NCBI GenBank assembly: GCA_964506325.1
Contig: CAZDLO010000035.1
Span: forward strand, 1 to 34,133
Length of the DNA stretch: 34,133 bases
Source: CAINVV01 sp964506325
Lineage (GTDB): Bacteria > Bacteroidota > Bacteroidia > Bacteroidales > Prolixibacteraceae
Direction: 5' to 3'
Position numbers and translations under genes: made by a program
Shown: piece by piece, positions 1 to 9,122 of the stretch
How the letters are laid out: every line of letters begins with the position of its first letter
How positions within the stretch are numbered: the stretch's first letter is position 1
Notes under the pieces: generated by a model
The model's database searches: none
What the model saw: the letters and a program-made list of their open reading frames with translations, nothing else
Told to the model about the DNA's origin: nothing

Positions 1-475
1 TGAAAGTAATTTGTTTTTCATGGTAGTATTATAAGTTTGACTGAAAATTTGATCCAGGAGACCGCTAAAGAATTCTGGCCTCCGCCCTATTGATTTCAAT
101 AAGCGTGCCAATATATTTCGTCAAACTATATATTACTGATAATGAATACCTTATATTGTATTGATATAAATTTTAAACACAATGATGTGTTGAATATATA
201 TACACAATTTATACAAATTACTTCTATAGTGCTGTATGTGTGATATTTAGATATACTGTTTAATTTATATACAGTGTTGATATTTTAAGCACCTGATTCC
301 TATTAGTCTATATATCAGCACTTTGCACAGCAAATAAATTTACTGATGAGCCCGGGTATAGCAGGTATTCTGGAAAATCCGTTCAATTCCCTACACCGGA
401 GATCGGAGAATTCGCCAATGGTTAACAGGAAGAGAACATAGAACCTCCTGACGAATCTCCATTTCATGATTAAAA
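1..475. other. AT-rich non-coding stretch at the left edge
   Basis: I see no convincing gene in these bases. The stretch is strongly AT-rich, with many TATA-like runs around 120-290. A short hairpin-forming inverted repeat (AACACA, 4-base loop, TGTGTT) lies at 176-191. It could be the upstream region of a gene beyond the left edge, but no clear promoter box or start codon can be assigned. Confidence 0.5.
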
Positions 476-505
476 AAAAATCTGTCTTAAACAAGACAGA
501 TTTTT
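476..505 (-). terminator. Intrinsic terminator downstream of lgt
   Basis: An 8-bp perfect stem (TCTGTCTT / AAGACAGA, loop AAAC) is flanked by an A tract on the left and T5 on the right. Read on the minus strand, the stem is followed by a run of nine T residues, about 45 bases after the lgt stop. The symmetric A/T flanks mean it could also stop transcription coming from the left. Confidence 0.85.
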
Positions 506-547
506 ACCAATAATGCAGGGAAACAGTCGCTTCCCTGTCAAACGCGT

Positions 548-1393
548 TCAATACTTTCTGACTGGATTTTTCATGGCCATGTACATCAGGTAGCAACCGG
601 CCAATATAAATGGAATACTAAGCAACTGCCCCATATTCAACAACATACCCTCTTCAAAAACCTCCTGATTCTCCTTGATAAATTCGACCAGAATCCGGGT
701 AATAAAAATACCTGTGATGCCAAAACCAAAGATAAACCCTGCGCGATCTTTAAGATCCCTTGATTTGTAGAAGAACAACAAACCGGTAATAAAGACCAAA
801 AGATAGCCCAATGCCTCATAAATCTGGGTTGGATGCTTGGCAATTGTTTCATGGTTCCGTTCAAAAATGAAACCCCAGGGCAGGTTTGTGGCAACTCCGT
901 AAATTTCAGAATTCATCAGGTTGCCGGTGCGGATCAATGCTCCTACCAGTGCGGTTGGAATAACCAAACGGTCGAGCGTCCATAACATGGATCTTTTGGT
1001 GACTTTTACCGAGAAAAAGTAAATCGCCACAATAACTCCAAAACCTCCGCCATGACTGGCCAATCCCTGGTAACCGACAAATTTGTATCCACCACCTTCT
1101 CTGGCTATTGGCAATAAAATCTCAACAAGATGCTGGGAGTAATAACTCCATCCATAGAATAAAACATGACCGAGCCTGGCGCCTATAATAGTCGCGACAA
1201 TGGAATAAATGAACAATTTGTCCAGCCATTCTGTATTGGATGACTCAAACTTAAACATCTTGAACATAATCTGGTATCCCAACAAAAACCCGACGGCAAA
1301 CATCAGTCCGTACCAACGTACCGCAATGGGTCCGAGACTAAACAATTCCGGACTGACATTCCAGTTTATAGACATTAAAATACTCATTATCAT
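548..1393 (-). CDS. lgt: Prolipoprotein diacylglyceryl transferase
   Basis: Lgt moves a diacylglyceryl group from phosphatidylglycerol to the lipobox cysteine of prolipoproteins. This is the first step of lipoprotein maturation in the inner membrane. The 281-residue product is polytopic and shows family signatures: IAVRWYG near the N terminus, a Gly-rich SHGGGFG segment, the RTGNLMNSEIYG version of the Lgt signature, and HPTQIYE. Length is normal for the family. Three in-frame ATGs lie within the first seven codons (starting at 1393, 1387 and 1375) with no strong ribosome-binding site to decide between them, so the true start may be up to 18 bases inside. It follows secA on the same strand with a 96-bp gap. 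A strong terminator follows it. Confidence 0.95.
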   Translation of the reverse strand: MIMSILMSINWNVSPELFSLGPIAVRWYGLMFAVGFLLGYQIMFKMFKFESSNTEWLDKLFIYSIVATIIGARLGHVLFYGWSYYSQHLVEILLPIAREGGGYKFVGYQGLASHGGGFGVIVAIYFFSVKVTKRSMLWTLDRLVIPTALVGALIRTGNLMNSEIYGVATNLPWGFIFERNHETIAKHPTQIYEALGYLLVFITGLLFFYKSRDLKDRAGFIFGFGITGIFITRILVEFIKENQEVFEEGMLLNMGQLLSIPFILAGCYLMYMAMKNPVRKY

Positions 1394-1489
1394 GGGGTAG
1401 CGTTTTGATATGTAAAATTAGTTCAACCAGCAAAATTTATTCGTGGTGAGTGATTTCCTAAATTAAATCATAGTTCATCACTCCTAATA

Positions 1490-4400
1490 TTATTCGTGAC
1501 CGTGACAGTTCTTGAATTTTTTACCGCTTCCGCAAGGACAAGGTTCATTCCGACCGACTTTTGGTGCATGACGAACAGGCTGCGGTGCCCTTTGTTCTTC
1601 CTGGTGCTCACCTGAGCGACTGGAAGCATCCATTTTCTCTTCACGGTATTGTGAACGGTCGTGGGAACGTTTGGCAAGGGGAGCTTCCTTTACCTCTTCG
1701 GCGTCACTGATGGGAATCTGGCCTTTCATGAGGGTAGATACCACTCCCCTGTTTATTTGCTCCATCATCGCCTTGAAAAGGTTGAATGATTCAAGCTTAT
1801 AAATCAGAAGCGGATCTTTCTGTTCATAGGAGGCATTCTGAACGGATGTTCTCAACTCATCGAGTTCCCTGAGGTTTTCCTTCCAGTGCTCGTCAATGGT
1901 TGCCAGGATGACCTGTTTTTCGTAGTTTTTTACCAGGTCCAACCCCTGGGTTTTGTAGGCTTTTTCCAGGTTCGTCACAATGTTGAAAAGGCGATGTCCA
2001 TCGGTAATCGGCACAACTATATTGTTGTATATATGAGATTTAGTCTCATATACGTTCTTTACTACAGGCCATGCCTGTCTTGAAATCATCTGGGATTTGC
2101 GGGTAAAATTCTCGATAGAGGCATGGTATACCTTCTCGGTAATATCTTCCTCCTTCATTTTGGAAAACTCCTCCTCATCAACCGGACAATCAAGGGAAAG
2201 TGCTTTGATCAGGTCGATCTTATAAGCCTCAAAGGCTTCGCTTCCATTGGGAACGTGTTCCTGTGTCAGCATCTCGCCCATATCGTAGATCATGTTGAGG
2301 ATATCTACTTCAATCCTTTCCCCGAACAATGCGTGGCGCCTCTTTTTATAGATCACCTCCCGTTGTGAGTTCATCACGTCGTCATATTCAAGCAATCTTT
2401 TACGAATTCCGAAGTTGTTCTCTTCCACCTTTTTCTGGGCCCGCTCAATGGATTTGGAGATCATTGAATGCTGAATAACTTCACCTTCCTTCAAGCCAAG
2501 CCGGTCCATGATACTTACAATCCGGTCAGACGAGAAGAGACGCATCAGGTCATCCTCCAGGGAAACAAAAAACTGGGAGGTACCCGGATCACCCTGGCGT
2601 CCTGCACGGCCGCGCAACTGGCGGTCGACACGGCGTGAATCATGCCGCTCGGTGCCGATGATGGCCAAACCGCCAAGAGAACGGGTTTCAGGTGTCAGCT
2701 TTATGTCTGTTCCACGACCTGCCATGTTTGTTGCAATGGTCACAGTTCCAAGCTTACCGGCCTCGGCAACGATATCTGCCTCACGCTGGTGCAGTTTGGC
2801 GTTGAGGACCTGGTGCTTGATGCCTTTCATTTGCAACATACGGCTAAGCAATTCCGATATCTCGACAGAAGTTGTACCGACCAGCATAGGCCTGCCTATC
2901 TTATTTAATCGGGCAATCTCCTCGATGATGGCCTTGTATTTTTCATTCTTGGTCTTGTAAACCAGATCCTCGAAGTCTTTTCTTGAAATAGCCTGGTTGG
3001 TTGGAATAACAACCACTTCAAGTTTATAGATGCTCCACAACTCACCTGCCTCAGTTTCGGCAGTACCGGTCATACCGGCCAGTTTATGGTACATCCTGAA
3101 ATAGTTCTGCAGCGTAATGGTAGCAAAAGTCTGGGTAGCAGCCTCTACAACTACCTTCTCTTTTGCCTCTATAGCCTGGTGCAACCCATCGGAGTAGCGA
3201 CGGCCTTCCATGATACGGCCAGTCTGCTCGTCAACAATCTTTACCTTGTTTTCGATTACAACATATTCAATGTCTTTTTCGAACATGGTATAGGCCTTCA
3301 GCAATTGATTTACAGTATGTATACGCTCGGATTTGATGGCAAAATCCTGCATCAGCTGATCCTTCCTCTCAATTTTCTCATCGTTGTCGAGTATTGTATC
3401 ATTCTGAATATCAGCAATTTTAGCCCCAACATCCGGTAATACAAAGAAAGTCGTATCCGAATTATTCTGCGATAAAATATCAATACCCTTATCTGTCAGT
3501 TCGACTGAATTCTGCTTCTCCTCGATAATAAAATAGAGCGGATCAGTAACAATATGCATGTTCTTGCTGTTGTCCTGCATGTAGTAGTTTTCAGTCTTCA
3601 ACATTTTGGACTTGTTACCTTCCTCGCTCAGAAAACGGATCGTTGCCTTGTATTTTGGCAAACCCTTGTACGCGCGGAGCAATGCCATAGCACCCTCCTC
3701 TGCCTCATCCCTGCTGGAGGAACTGATTTTTTTCTTGGCCTCAACCAACAGCTGGTTGACAAGCTCGCGTTGTGTTTTAATCAATTGTTCAACCGGTGAT
3801 TTCAGCGCATCGAAGAGTTGGTTTTCACCTTTTGGAACAGGACCAGAAATAATCAGCGGGGTACGTGCATCATCAATCAATACTGAGTCGACCTCATCCA
3901 CGATCGCGTAATGGTGCTTTCGTTGAACGAGATCTGCAGGCTCAACGGCCATGTTATCGCGGAGGTAATCGAAACCAAATTCATTGTTGGTTCCAAAGGT
4001 GATATCTGCATTGTAAGCCTGGCGACGTTCCACCGAATTCGGCTGGTGTTTGTCGATACAATCCACGGAGATGCCATGGAACATGTAGATTGGACCCATC
4101 CATTCAGAGTCACGCTTGGCAAGGTAGTCATTGACTGTGACAATATGAACGCCACGACCGGCCAGTGCATTTAAAAAGACCGGAAGTGTCGCGACAAGGG
4201 TTTTTCCTTCACCGGTGGCCATCTCAGAAATTTTTCCAGTGTGCAGCACATAGCCTCCAATGAGCTGAACATCATAATGAACCATGTTCCATGTCTGTAA
4301 TGTACCACCTGCCACCCAGCTGTTCTTAAAGATTGCCTTGTCTCCCTCGATGGTGACAAAATCTTTGCTCGCAGCAAGTTCACGGTCAAAATCAGTGACG

Positions 4401-4798
4401 GTGACCACAATTTCCTGGTTCTCAAAAAACCGCCTTGCTGTATCCTTGACAATGGCAAAAGCGGTTGGGAGGACGGCATTCAGTACCTCCTCAATTTTTT
4501 TTGTGATAATCTCCTCCAGCTTATCAACGCTGTTGTAAAGCTTCTCTCCTTCTTCAATGGGCATTTCACCACTTTCCGCACGCTCCTTCAAGGCAGCAAT
4601 CTCTTCCTCTTCCGCCCGGATGTATTCTCTTACCTGGCTCTTAATTCTCAAAGTCTCAGCACGCAGTTCATCGTTAGTAAAACCTGTGATCCTGCTATAT
4701 TCCTGCTTAACCAGTTGAATGGCAGGCATAACTTCCTTTATATCCCTGTCGGATTTACTGCCAAGAAGGCCCTTTAACAAATTTCCAAAAATTGACAT
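1490..4798 (-). CDS. secA: Preprotein translocase ATPase SecA
   Basis: SecA is the ATP-driven motor that pushes preproteins through the SecYEG channel. The product has 1102 residues, about 200 longer than E. coli SecA, as is common in Bacteroidota. Visible motifs include Walker A MATGEGKT (GEGKT at 196-200), the DEVDSVLIDDARTPLIISG DEAD-type motif, TNMAGRGTDIKL in the second ATPase half, and QLRGRAGRQGDPG. The C terminus carries a basic linker and a SEC-C zinc-binding tail with Cys1087, Cys1089, Cys1098 and His1099. The extra length lies partly in an insertion of roughly 100 residues in the first nucleotide-binding domain region. It is likely transcribed alone or with lgt. A TAnnTTTG box lies about 145 bases upstream. 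Confidence 0.98.
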   Translation of the reverse strand: MSIFGNLLKGLLGSKSDRDIKEVMPAIQLVKQEYSRITGFTNDELRAETLRIKSQVREYIRAEEEEIAALKERAESGEMPIEEGEKLYNSVDKLEEIITKKIEEVLNAVLPTAFAIVKDTARRFFENQEIVVTVTDFDRELAASKDFVTIEGDKAIFKNSWVAGGTLQTWNMVHYDVQLIGGYVLHTGKISEMATGEGKTLVATLPVFLNALAGRGVHIVTVNDYLAKRDSEWMGPIYMFHGISVDCIDKHQPNSVERRQAYNADITFGTNNEFGFDYLRDNMAVEPADLVQRKHHYAIVDEVDSVLIDDARTPLIISGPVPKGENQLFDALKSPVEQLIKTQRELVNQLLVEAKKKISSSSRDEAEEGAMALLRAYKGLPKYKATIRFLSEEGNKSKMLKTENYYMQDNSKNMHIVTDPLYFIIEEKQNSVELTDKGIDILSQNNSDTTFFVLPDVGAKIADIQNDTILDNDEKIERKDQLMQDFAIKSERIHTVNQLLKAYTMFEKDIEYVVIENKVKIVDEQTGRIMEGRRYSDGLHQAIEAKEKVVVEAATQTFATITLQNYFRMYHKLAGMTGTAETEAGELWSIYKLEVVVIPTNQAISRKDFEDLVYKTKNEKYKAIIEEIARLNKIGRPMLVGTTSVEISELLSRMLQMKGIKHQVLNAKLHQREADIVAEAGKLGTVTIATNMAGRGTDIKLTPETRSLGGLAIIGTERHDSRRVDRQLRGRAGRQGDPGTSQFFVSLEDDLMRLFSSDRIVSIMDRLGLKEGEVIQHSMISKSIERAQKKVEENNFGIRKRLLEYDDVMNSQREVIYKKRRHALFGERIEVDILNMIYDMGEMLTQEHVPNGSEAFEAYKIDLIKALSLDCPVDEEEFSKMKEEDITEKVYHASIENFTRKSQMISRQAWPVVKNVYETKSHIYNNIVVPITDGHRLFNIVTNLEKAYKTQGLDLVKNYEKQVILATIDEHWKENLRELDELRTSVQNASYEQKDPLLIYKLESFNLFKAMMEQINRGVVSTLMKGQIPISDAEEVKEAPLAKRSHDRSQYREEKMDASSRSGEHQEEQRAPQPVRHAPKVGRNEPCPCGSGKKFKNCHGHE

Positions 4799-5151
4799 AT
4801 CAATATTTTCTTAAGTATAAGATTCACTCTTCGGTTGACCAGTGCCCCTGCCCGAAGTTCCGGACCCATTTTACTGAATGAATTCCGGCATCCTCTGAAG
4901 GCAGTTTTTGTTTAAGTACTGACCAATCAAAATTTTACCTGCAAAGTTAACTGAAATGTTGAATTCAGCGAAAAAACAATCCAATTCCTGTGCATATAAT
5001 TTACGCTTTGTTTGCCGGGTAAAAACAAGGTCAGGCCAGCAAACAGAAGAAATTCGAATCGCTTATCACGGACTGTGAAAATTCATCAATTCCGGATTGC
5101 AGATCCAGCCAACACGCAAGATCGTTTCACCCGGCCCTGAAAGCAAAAATG
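4799..5151. other. Intergenic region upstream of secA
   Basis: This is the secA leader and promoter region. I found no coding sequence in it. It contains one good Bacteroidota-type -7 box, listed separately, and no obvious riboswitch or secM-like arrest peptide. Confidence 0.5.
4942..4949 (-). promoter_or_regulatory. Candidate Bacteroidota -7 promoter box for secA
   Basis: The minus strand reads TAACTTTG, an exact match to the TAnnTTTG consensus used by the primary Bacteroidota sigma factor. It lies about 145 bases before the secA start. No TTG is found at the usual 19-21 base spacing upstream, so the call rests on the -7 box alone. Confidence 0.35.
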
Positions 5152-5190
5152 AGAATCCACAAATATCATTTATCAATATTTGTGGATTCT
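5152..5190 (-). terminator. Intrinsic terminator downstream of the ferritin gene
   Basis: A perfect 15-bp inverted repeat (arms 5152-5166 and 5176-5190, 9-base loop) lies 30 bases after the ferritin stop. On the minus strand it is followed closely by a T5 run. This fits a Rho-independent terminator. Confidence 0.8.
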
Positions 5191-5220
5191 ATTAATTAAA
5201 AATTACAGTTTTATTCAGAC

Positions 5221-5736
5221 TTATGCTTTCGCCGGAAATGGATTAACGAAGACCCTTGCCTGCATTTCCCTGTCCAGCATAAGCAAACCCTGGCCTTCTC
5301 CATTGATGAGTTTAAGGTTGTTCAGTATTTGCTCAACATTTGCCTCCTCTTCAACCTGCTCATCCACAAACCATTGCAAAAAACTCTTGGTGGCATGGTC
5401 GCTCTCTTTGATAGCAATGTCCATCAGGTTATTAATCAGGCCCGTTACCTGTACTTCATGCGTCAGTGTTTCTTCAAAAACATGTGTCACATTTTTGAAA
5501 TCAACAGTCACCTCTGCGATGGGCTCCAACAAGACGCGTCCACCCCTTTCAAGGACATAATCAAAGAAATGGGTCGCATGAGCCAGTTCTTCCTGATACT
5601 GTACCTTCATCCAGTTTGCACATCCGGCCATTCCGATGGACTGAAAATAGGATGACATGGACAAATAAAGATAAGCAGAATGAAATTCAGCATTAATCTG
5701 TTGATTAATAGCCGATTCTATAGATTTCTTTAACAT
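5221..5736 (-). CDS. ftnA: Non-heme ferritin
   Basis: A ferritin subunit that oxidises Fe(II) and stores Fe(III) in a 24-mer cytoplasmic shell. The 171-residue length and four-helix pattern match bacterial FtnA proteins. The N-terminal helix has the INAEFHSAYLYLSMSSYF pattern. The second helix has WMKVQYQEELAHATHFFDYV, which supplies the Glu-Glu-x-x-His part of the ferroxidase centre. Later helices carry a further Glu and Gln-rich region (QWFVDEQVEEE). There is no heme-ligand Met typical of bacterioferritin. The gene sits between icd and secA as its own unit with a clear terminator. Its product may help with iron and peroxide stress, but no Fur box was recognised. Confidence 0.95.
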   Translation of the reverse strand: MLKKSIESAINQQINAEFHSAYLYLSMSSYFQSIGMAGCANWMKVQYQEELAHATHFFDYVLERGGRVLLEPIAEVTVDFKNVTHVFEETLTHEVQVTGLINNLMDIAIKESDHATKSFLQWFVDEQVEEEANVEQILNNLKLINGEGQGLLMLDREMQARVFVNPFPAKA

Positions 5737-5795
5737 AAATTTATTTTTAATTGTTACAAAATCCGATAACTATATTCAAAAACTATAATCCTGAT

Positions 5796-7022
5796 TCACT
5801 TCATTCTTATATTCAATTCTTCGATCAGGGCTTCCATGAATTTCTCAGTGGTGAGGTAATTTTCAGCAGTCAATTTCTCTCCATAAATTGAAAGTGCAAG
5901 GTCTTTGGTCATTTTGCCCGATTCAACAGTGTCGATACAGACTTTTTCAACCAATGCCGCAAAGTCGCGGAGTGGCTGATTGTTATCCAGCTTGCCCCTG
6001 AAATCCAATCCACGGGTCCATGCAAAGATGGATGCAATGGGGTTGGTGGAAGTAGGACGGCCTTTCTGGTGTTCGCGGTAATGGCGTGTAACAGTGCCAT
6101 GTGCAGCTTCTGCCTCCATGGTTCCCCCATCGGGTGTCAAAAGGACTGATGTCATAAGTCCGAGTGAGCCAAAACCTTGGGCAACAGTATCAGACTGAAC
6201 GTCGCCATCATAATTCTTACAGGCCCATATAAAATTGCCATTCCATTTGAGCGCAGAGGCAACCATGTCATCGATCAGGCGATGTTCGTAGGTAATGCCG
6301 GCCTTGTCAAAATCTGCCTTGTAAACATTCAGGAATATCTCTTCAAAAATATCCTTAAAGAAACCGTCGTACTTCTTCAGAATTGTATTTTTGGTGGAGA
6401 GGTACAACGGCCATTTTTTGGTCAATGCCATTTTAAAGCAACTGTGTGCAAATCCGCGAATGGACTCCTCCGTGTTGTACATGGCAAGGGCAACACCCGG
6501 TCCGTCAAAATGGTAAACATCGTGTACTTCATTCACAGTGCCGTCATCGGAAATGAAACTAAGCTTCAACTGTCCCGGACGATCCAGAACGATATCTGTA
6601 GCACGGTACTGGTCTCCAAAAGCATGACGGCCAATCATGATAGGGGCAGTCCACTGGGGAACCAGCCTGGGTACATTTTCCACAACGATTGGCTCGCGGA
6701 AAATGGTTCCATCGAGGATATTGCGGATCGTACCATTCGGTGATTTCCACATCTTCTTCAGTCCGAACTCCTTGACACGAGCTTCATCCGGTGTAATGGT
6801 GGCACATTTGATACCAACATTGTACTTTTTGATTGCGTGGGCTGCATCGATCGTAACCTGGTCATCCGTTTCGTCCCGGTATTCAATCCCAAGGTCAAAA
6901 TATTTAATGTCAATGTCCAGGTATGGTAGAATAAGTTGTTCTCTTATCATCTTCCAGATGATTCGGGTCATTTCATCCCCATCGAGCTCTACGACAGGGT
7001 TAAGTACTTTAATTTTCTGCAT
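5796..7022 (-). CDS. icd: NADP-dependent isocitrate dehydrogenase (eukaryote-like type)
   Basis: Converts isocitrate to 2-oxoglutarate and CO2 with reduction of NADP in the TCA cycle. The 408-residue product belongs to the homodimeric, eukaryote-like IDH subfamily. Evidence is the substrate-binding segment SPNGTIRNILDGTIFREPI, the early motif ELDGDEMTRIIW, the metal-binding region around RLIDDMVASALKW, and EAAHGTVTRHYREHQKG, which contributes to NADP binding. The start ATG has no in-frame upstream alternative that extends the conserved N terminus. It is a single gene with about 60 bp to the downstream ferritin gene. Nothing is truncated. Confidence 0.97.
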   Translation of the reverse strand: MQKIKVLNPVVELDGDEMTRIIWKMIREQLILPYLDIDIKYFDLGIEYRDETDDQVTIDAAHAIKKYNVGIKCATITPDEARVKEFGLKKMWKSPNGTIRNILDGTIFREPIVVENVPRLVPQWTAPIMIGRHAFGDQYRATDIVLDRPGQLKLSFISDDGTVNEVHDVYHFDGPGVALAMYNTEESIRGFAHSCFKMALTKKWPLYLSTKNTILKKYDGFFKDIFEEIFLNVYKADFDKAGITYEHRLIDDMVASALKWNGNFIWACKNYDGDVQSDTVAQGFGSLGLMTSVLLTPDGGTMEAEAAHGTVTRHYREHQKGRPTSTNPIASIFAWTRGLDFRGKLDNNQPLRDFAALVEKVCIDTVESGKMTKDLALSIYGEKLTAENYLTTEKFMEALIEELNIRMK

Positions 7023-7121
7023 ATAATTCTGTTTTGAATCTTACTTTTTTGGAACGATAAAAGTATAAAATTATGGTGGAGTAACAAGTTACCGGAAATT
7101 GATTCAGGAAGAAAAGGAGAA

Positions 7122-7811
7122 TTATTCGAAATCAAGTCCGAATCTCTGCTTCAATATACCCAATGCAGGAAATTTCAAAGCAAGTGTATTGAATTTTTCC
7201 TGCTCAGTATAAGGCTTGTTCAAAATCTCATCCTTGTTTTCAGTCACATTGAATTCTATACTGATCAATTCGTTGCGCAGTTCCCTGTGCAGATGGGCCA
7301 GTAATTTGGGCTTCAGATCCTGGATAATCCGCTGTTTTTGAACCTCATTGTCTAGGTTGTATTCAACAGAAAAATTATCGAGCAGGATTGGTTCTCTCAC
7401 TGAAAGTGCCGATTTCAATTGTCCGGCTTCCACACTCTCCGCAAACGACTTCCATGCCGTTGCCAGCTGTACTGCATCGAAAGACTGGTCCGGGGCATTT
7501 TCTTTTCCCACTGACAATGGTGATCCGGGCTCAGATACTCCGGGCAATTGCTCACCCCTAAGCATACCTGAGATGGAAGGTGTGGAGAGGTGCTCCATGT
7601 GAGCCCTCCTGGTTTTTTTTACTGGTTCTGCCGGTAGATTTTTGGGCGGATTATCCGGCCTGGCAACTTTCGCGGGGGCAACCTCTTTTCCAACAATCTC
7701 TTTAACTACTTGTTTAACAGGAGTATCCGCAGTAAAAACAGGCAGAAAAAAGAGACAGCTTATGACCTCGTCAATTGTTTTTTTTTTAATTGCTCCAACA
7801 ATTGAGCACAC
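7122..7811 (-). CDS. dnaX: DnaX C-terminal (tau-specific) part, reached by a frame change
   Basis: This frame encodes the C-terminal part of the DNA polymerase III clamp-loader subunit DnaX. It reads a Pro/Lys-rich linker (PDNPPKNLPAEPVKK), a STPSISGML segment, and an Ala/Leu-rich C-terminal domain ending in ILKQRFGLDFE, a pattern I associate with the ends of Bacteroidota DnaX proteins. Its own apparent ATG at 7811 lies inside the upstream dnaX frame and has no sensible N-terminal domain. I therefore read this as the continuation of the dnaX frame at 7760-8884 after a -1 shift, or one extra A in the transcript, at the A10 tract 7778-7787. The fused product would be about 587 residues, a normal full-length DnaX. 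Confidence 0.85.
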   Translation of the reverse strand: MCSIVGAIKKKTIDEVISCLFFLPVFTADTPVKQVVKEIVGKEVAPAKVARPDNPPKNLPAEPVKKTRRAHMEHLSTPSISGMLRGEQLPGVSEPGSPLSVGKENAPDQSFDAVQLATAWKSFAESVEAGQLKSALSVREPILLDNFSVEYNLDNEVQKQRIIQDLKPKLLAHLHRELRNELISIEFNVTENKDEILNKPYTEQEKFNTLALKFPALGILKQRFGLDFE

Positions 7812-8884
7812 CTGATCAGGGCCAGCTCAACCAAAAATCGCTGATTGGAAGAATTCCTGTATTGAATATCGCAGTCAGAAGCAATGATCAGGGCGGCAGT
7901 AAGGAAATCCTCGCTGCAAGCGGATGCCTGTTTCCTGTAATGATCTTTGATCTCTCCGCCAACTTCAAGCAAAGGGAGAGTCGCAACATCACGGCTTATC
8001 AACAGATCCCGGAAATGGCGTGAAAGACCCATCACAAAATGGTGAGCGTTGAACCCCTTAGACAATATCTCATTAAATATCAAAAGATTGCCGGCTACAT
8101 CACCCGCAATGAACCCGTCTGTCAATTTGAAGTAATAATCGTAATCGAGGACATTAAGATTGGAAATGGTATCCTGGTATGTCACTTTTTCACCACAAAA
8201 ACTCACTACCTGGTCGAAAATGGAGAGCGCGTCCCGCATGGCACCGTCGGCTTTCTGAGCTATTACATTGAGTGCTTCAGCCTCAATTGAAACACGTTCC
8301 TTTCCGGCAACTTCCTGAAGATATTTTTCGATGTCCGAAATGCTTATCCTGTTAAAGTCGTAGATCTGGCACCTGGAAAGTATGGTTGGAATGATTTTCT
8401 GCTTTTCCGTAGTGGCAAGAATAAAAATTGCATGTGCCGGAGGTTCCTCCAGTGTTTTCAGGAAGGCATTGAAAGCGGCTGATGAAAGCATGTGAACCTC
8501 ATCGATGATGTAAACGCTGTACTTGCCGATCTGGGGAGGTATCCTCACTTTATCCACCAGGGAACGGATGTCCTCCACCGAATTGTTGGAGGCGGCATCA
8601 AGTTCGTGGATATTGTAGGACCTGTTCTCTCCAAAGGAAATGCAGGATTCACATTTATTGCATGGCTCAGTGTCCGGGGTAAGATTGAGGCAATTGATGG
8701 TCTTGGCAAAAATACGTGCGGATGTGGTCTTCCCTACTCCCCTCGGACCGCAGAACAAATAGGCATGGGCCAGGTGATTACTCCGGATCGCATTTTTTAG
8801 CGTAGAGGTAATGGCCGGCTGACCGACCACAGTGGTGAATGTGTCGGGGCGGTATTTACGGGCAGATACTATATAATGTTCCAT
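7760..8884 (-). CDS. dnaX: DNA polymerase III subunit gamma/tau, N-terminal ATPase part (gamma-like short form)
   Basis: DnaX is the ATPase motor of the clamp loader that places the beta clamp on primed DNA. The 374-residue zero-frame product has the invariant start MEHYIVSARKYRP, Walker A GPRGVGKT at 46-53, zinc cysteines near 65, 75, 78 and 81, the DEVHML Walker B-like motif, and the SRC sensor 1 region. The frame stays open upstream to 9016, but the family start is clearly the ATG at 8884, with AGGA about a dozen bases before it. The frame ends in LKKKQLTRS just past an A10 tract, while the expected C-terminal domain continues in the -1 frame. This gives a gamma-like truncated protein plus a tau-like fusion by slippage. 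A one-base sequencing or assembly error in the homopolymer is the alternative. Confidence 0.93.
   Translation of the reverse strand: MEHYIVSARKYRPDTFTTVVGQPAITSTLKNAIRSNHLAHAYLFCGPRGVGKTTSARIFAKTINCLNLTPDTEPCNKCESCISFGENRSYNIHELDAASNNSVEDIRSLVDKVRIPPQIGKYSVYIIDEVHMLSSAAFNAFLKTLEEPPAHAIFILATTEKQKIIPTILSRCQIYDFNRISISDIEKYLQEVAGKERVSIEAEALNVIAQKADGAMRDALSIFDQVVSFCGEKVTYQDTISNLNVLDYDYYFKLTDGFIAGDVAGNLLIFNEILSKGFNAHHFVMGLSRHFRDLLISRDVATLPLLEVGGEIKDHYRKQASACSEDFLTAALIIASDCDIQYRNSSNQRFLVELALIRCAQLLEQLKKKQLTRS
7778..7787 (-). promoter_or_regulatory. A10 slippery tract in dnaX (putative programmed frameshift or transcript slippage site)
   Basis: On the gene strand, ten A residues follow ATT and precede C. 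Zero-frame codons are TTA AAA AAA AAA CAA, so an A AAA AAA heptamer lies in the right phase for -1 shifting. A Shine-Dalgarno-like GGAG (7793-7796) sits five bases before the tract. One extra A in the RNA would likewise join the frames. E. coli dnaX uses ribosomal slippage at A AAA AAG with an upstream SD-like element. Thermus dnaX uses polymerase slippage on an A9 tract. Confidence 0.6.
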
Positions 8885-9122
8885 GCTGAAAGTAGTCCTA
8901 AGCGACCTCAAAAATAAGAGAAAAATGATTGTCGGCAACCGGTTGCAACAATAAGTTATCAACCATTGAAAAAGATAAAAAGGAATAAAATTCCTGATGA
9001 GGAATGAAAGGTGCAATTATGCCCCAAAAAAAATCCAGGTTGAAAATGATTGACCTGTGCGGTAACCATATTGGTTCAGGAACGTATATAACAATAAATT
9101 ATTATTTAGAATTATTATAAAT

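Noticed and set aside
1448..1483. Inverted repeat GAGTGAT / ATCACTC after secA
   Set aside because: The loop is over 20 bases and no T run follows, so a terminator call is not supported.
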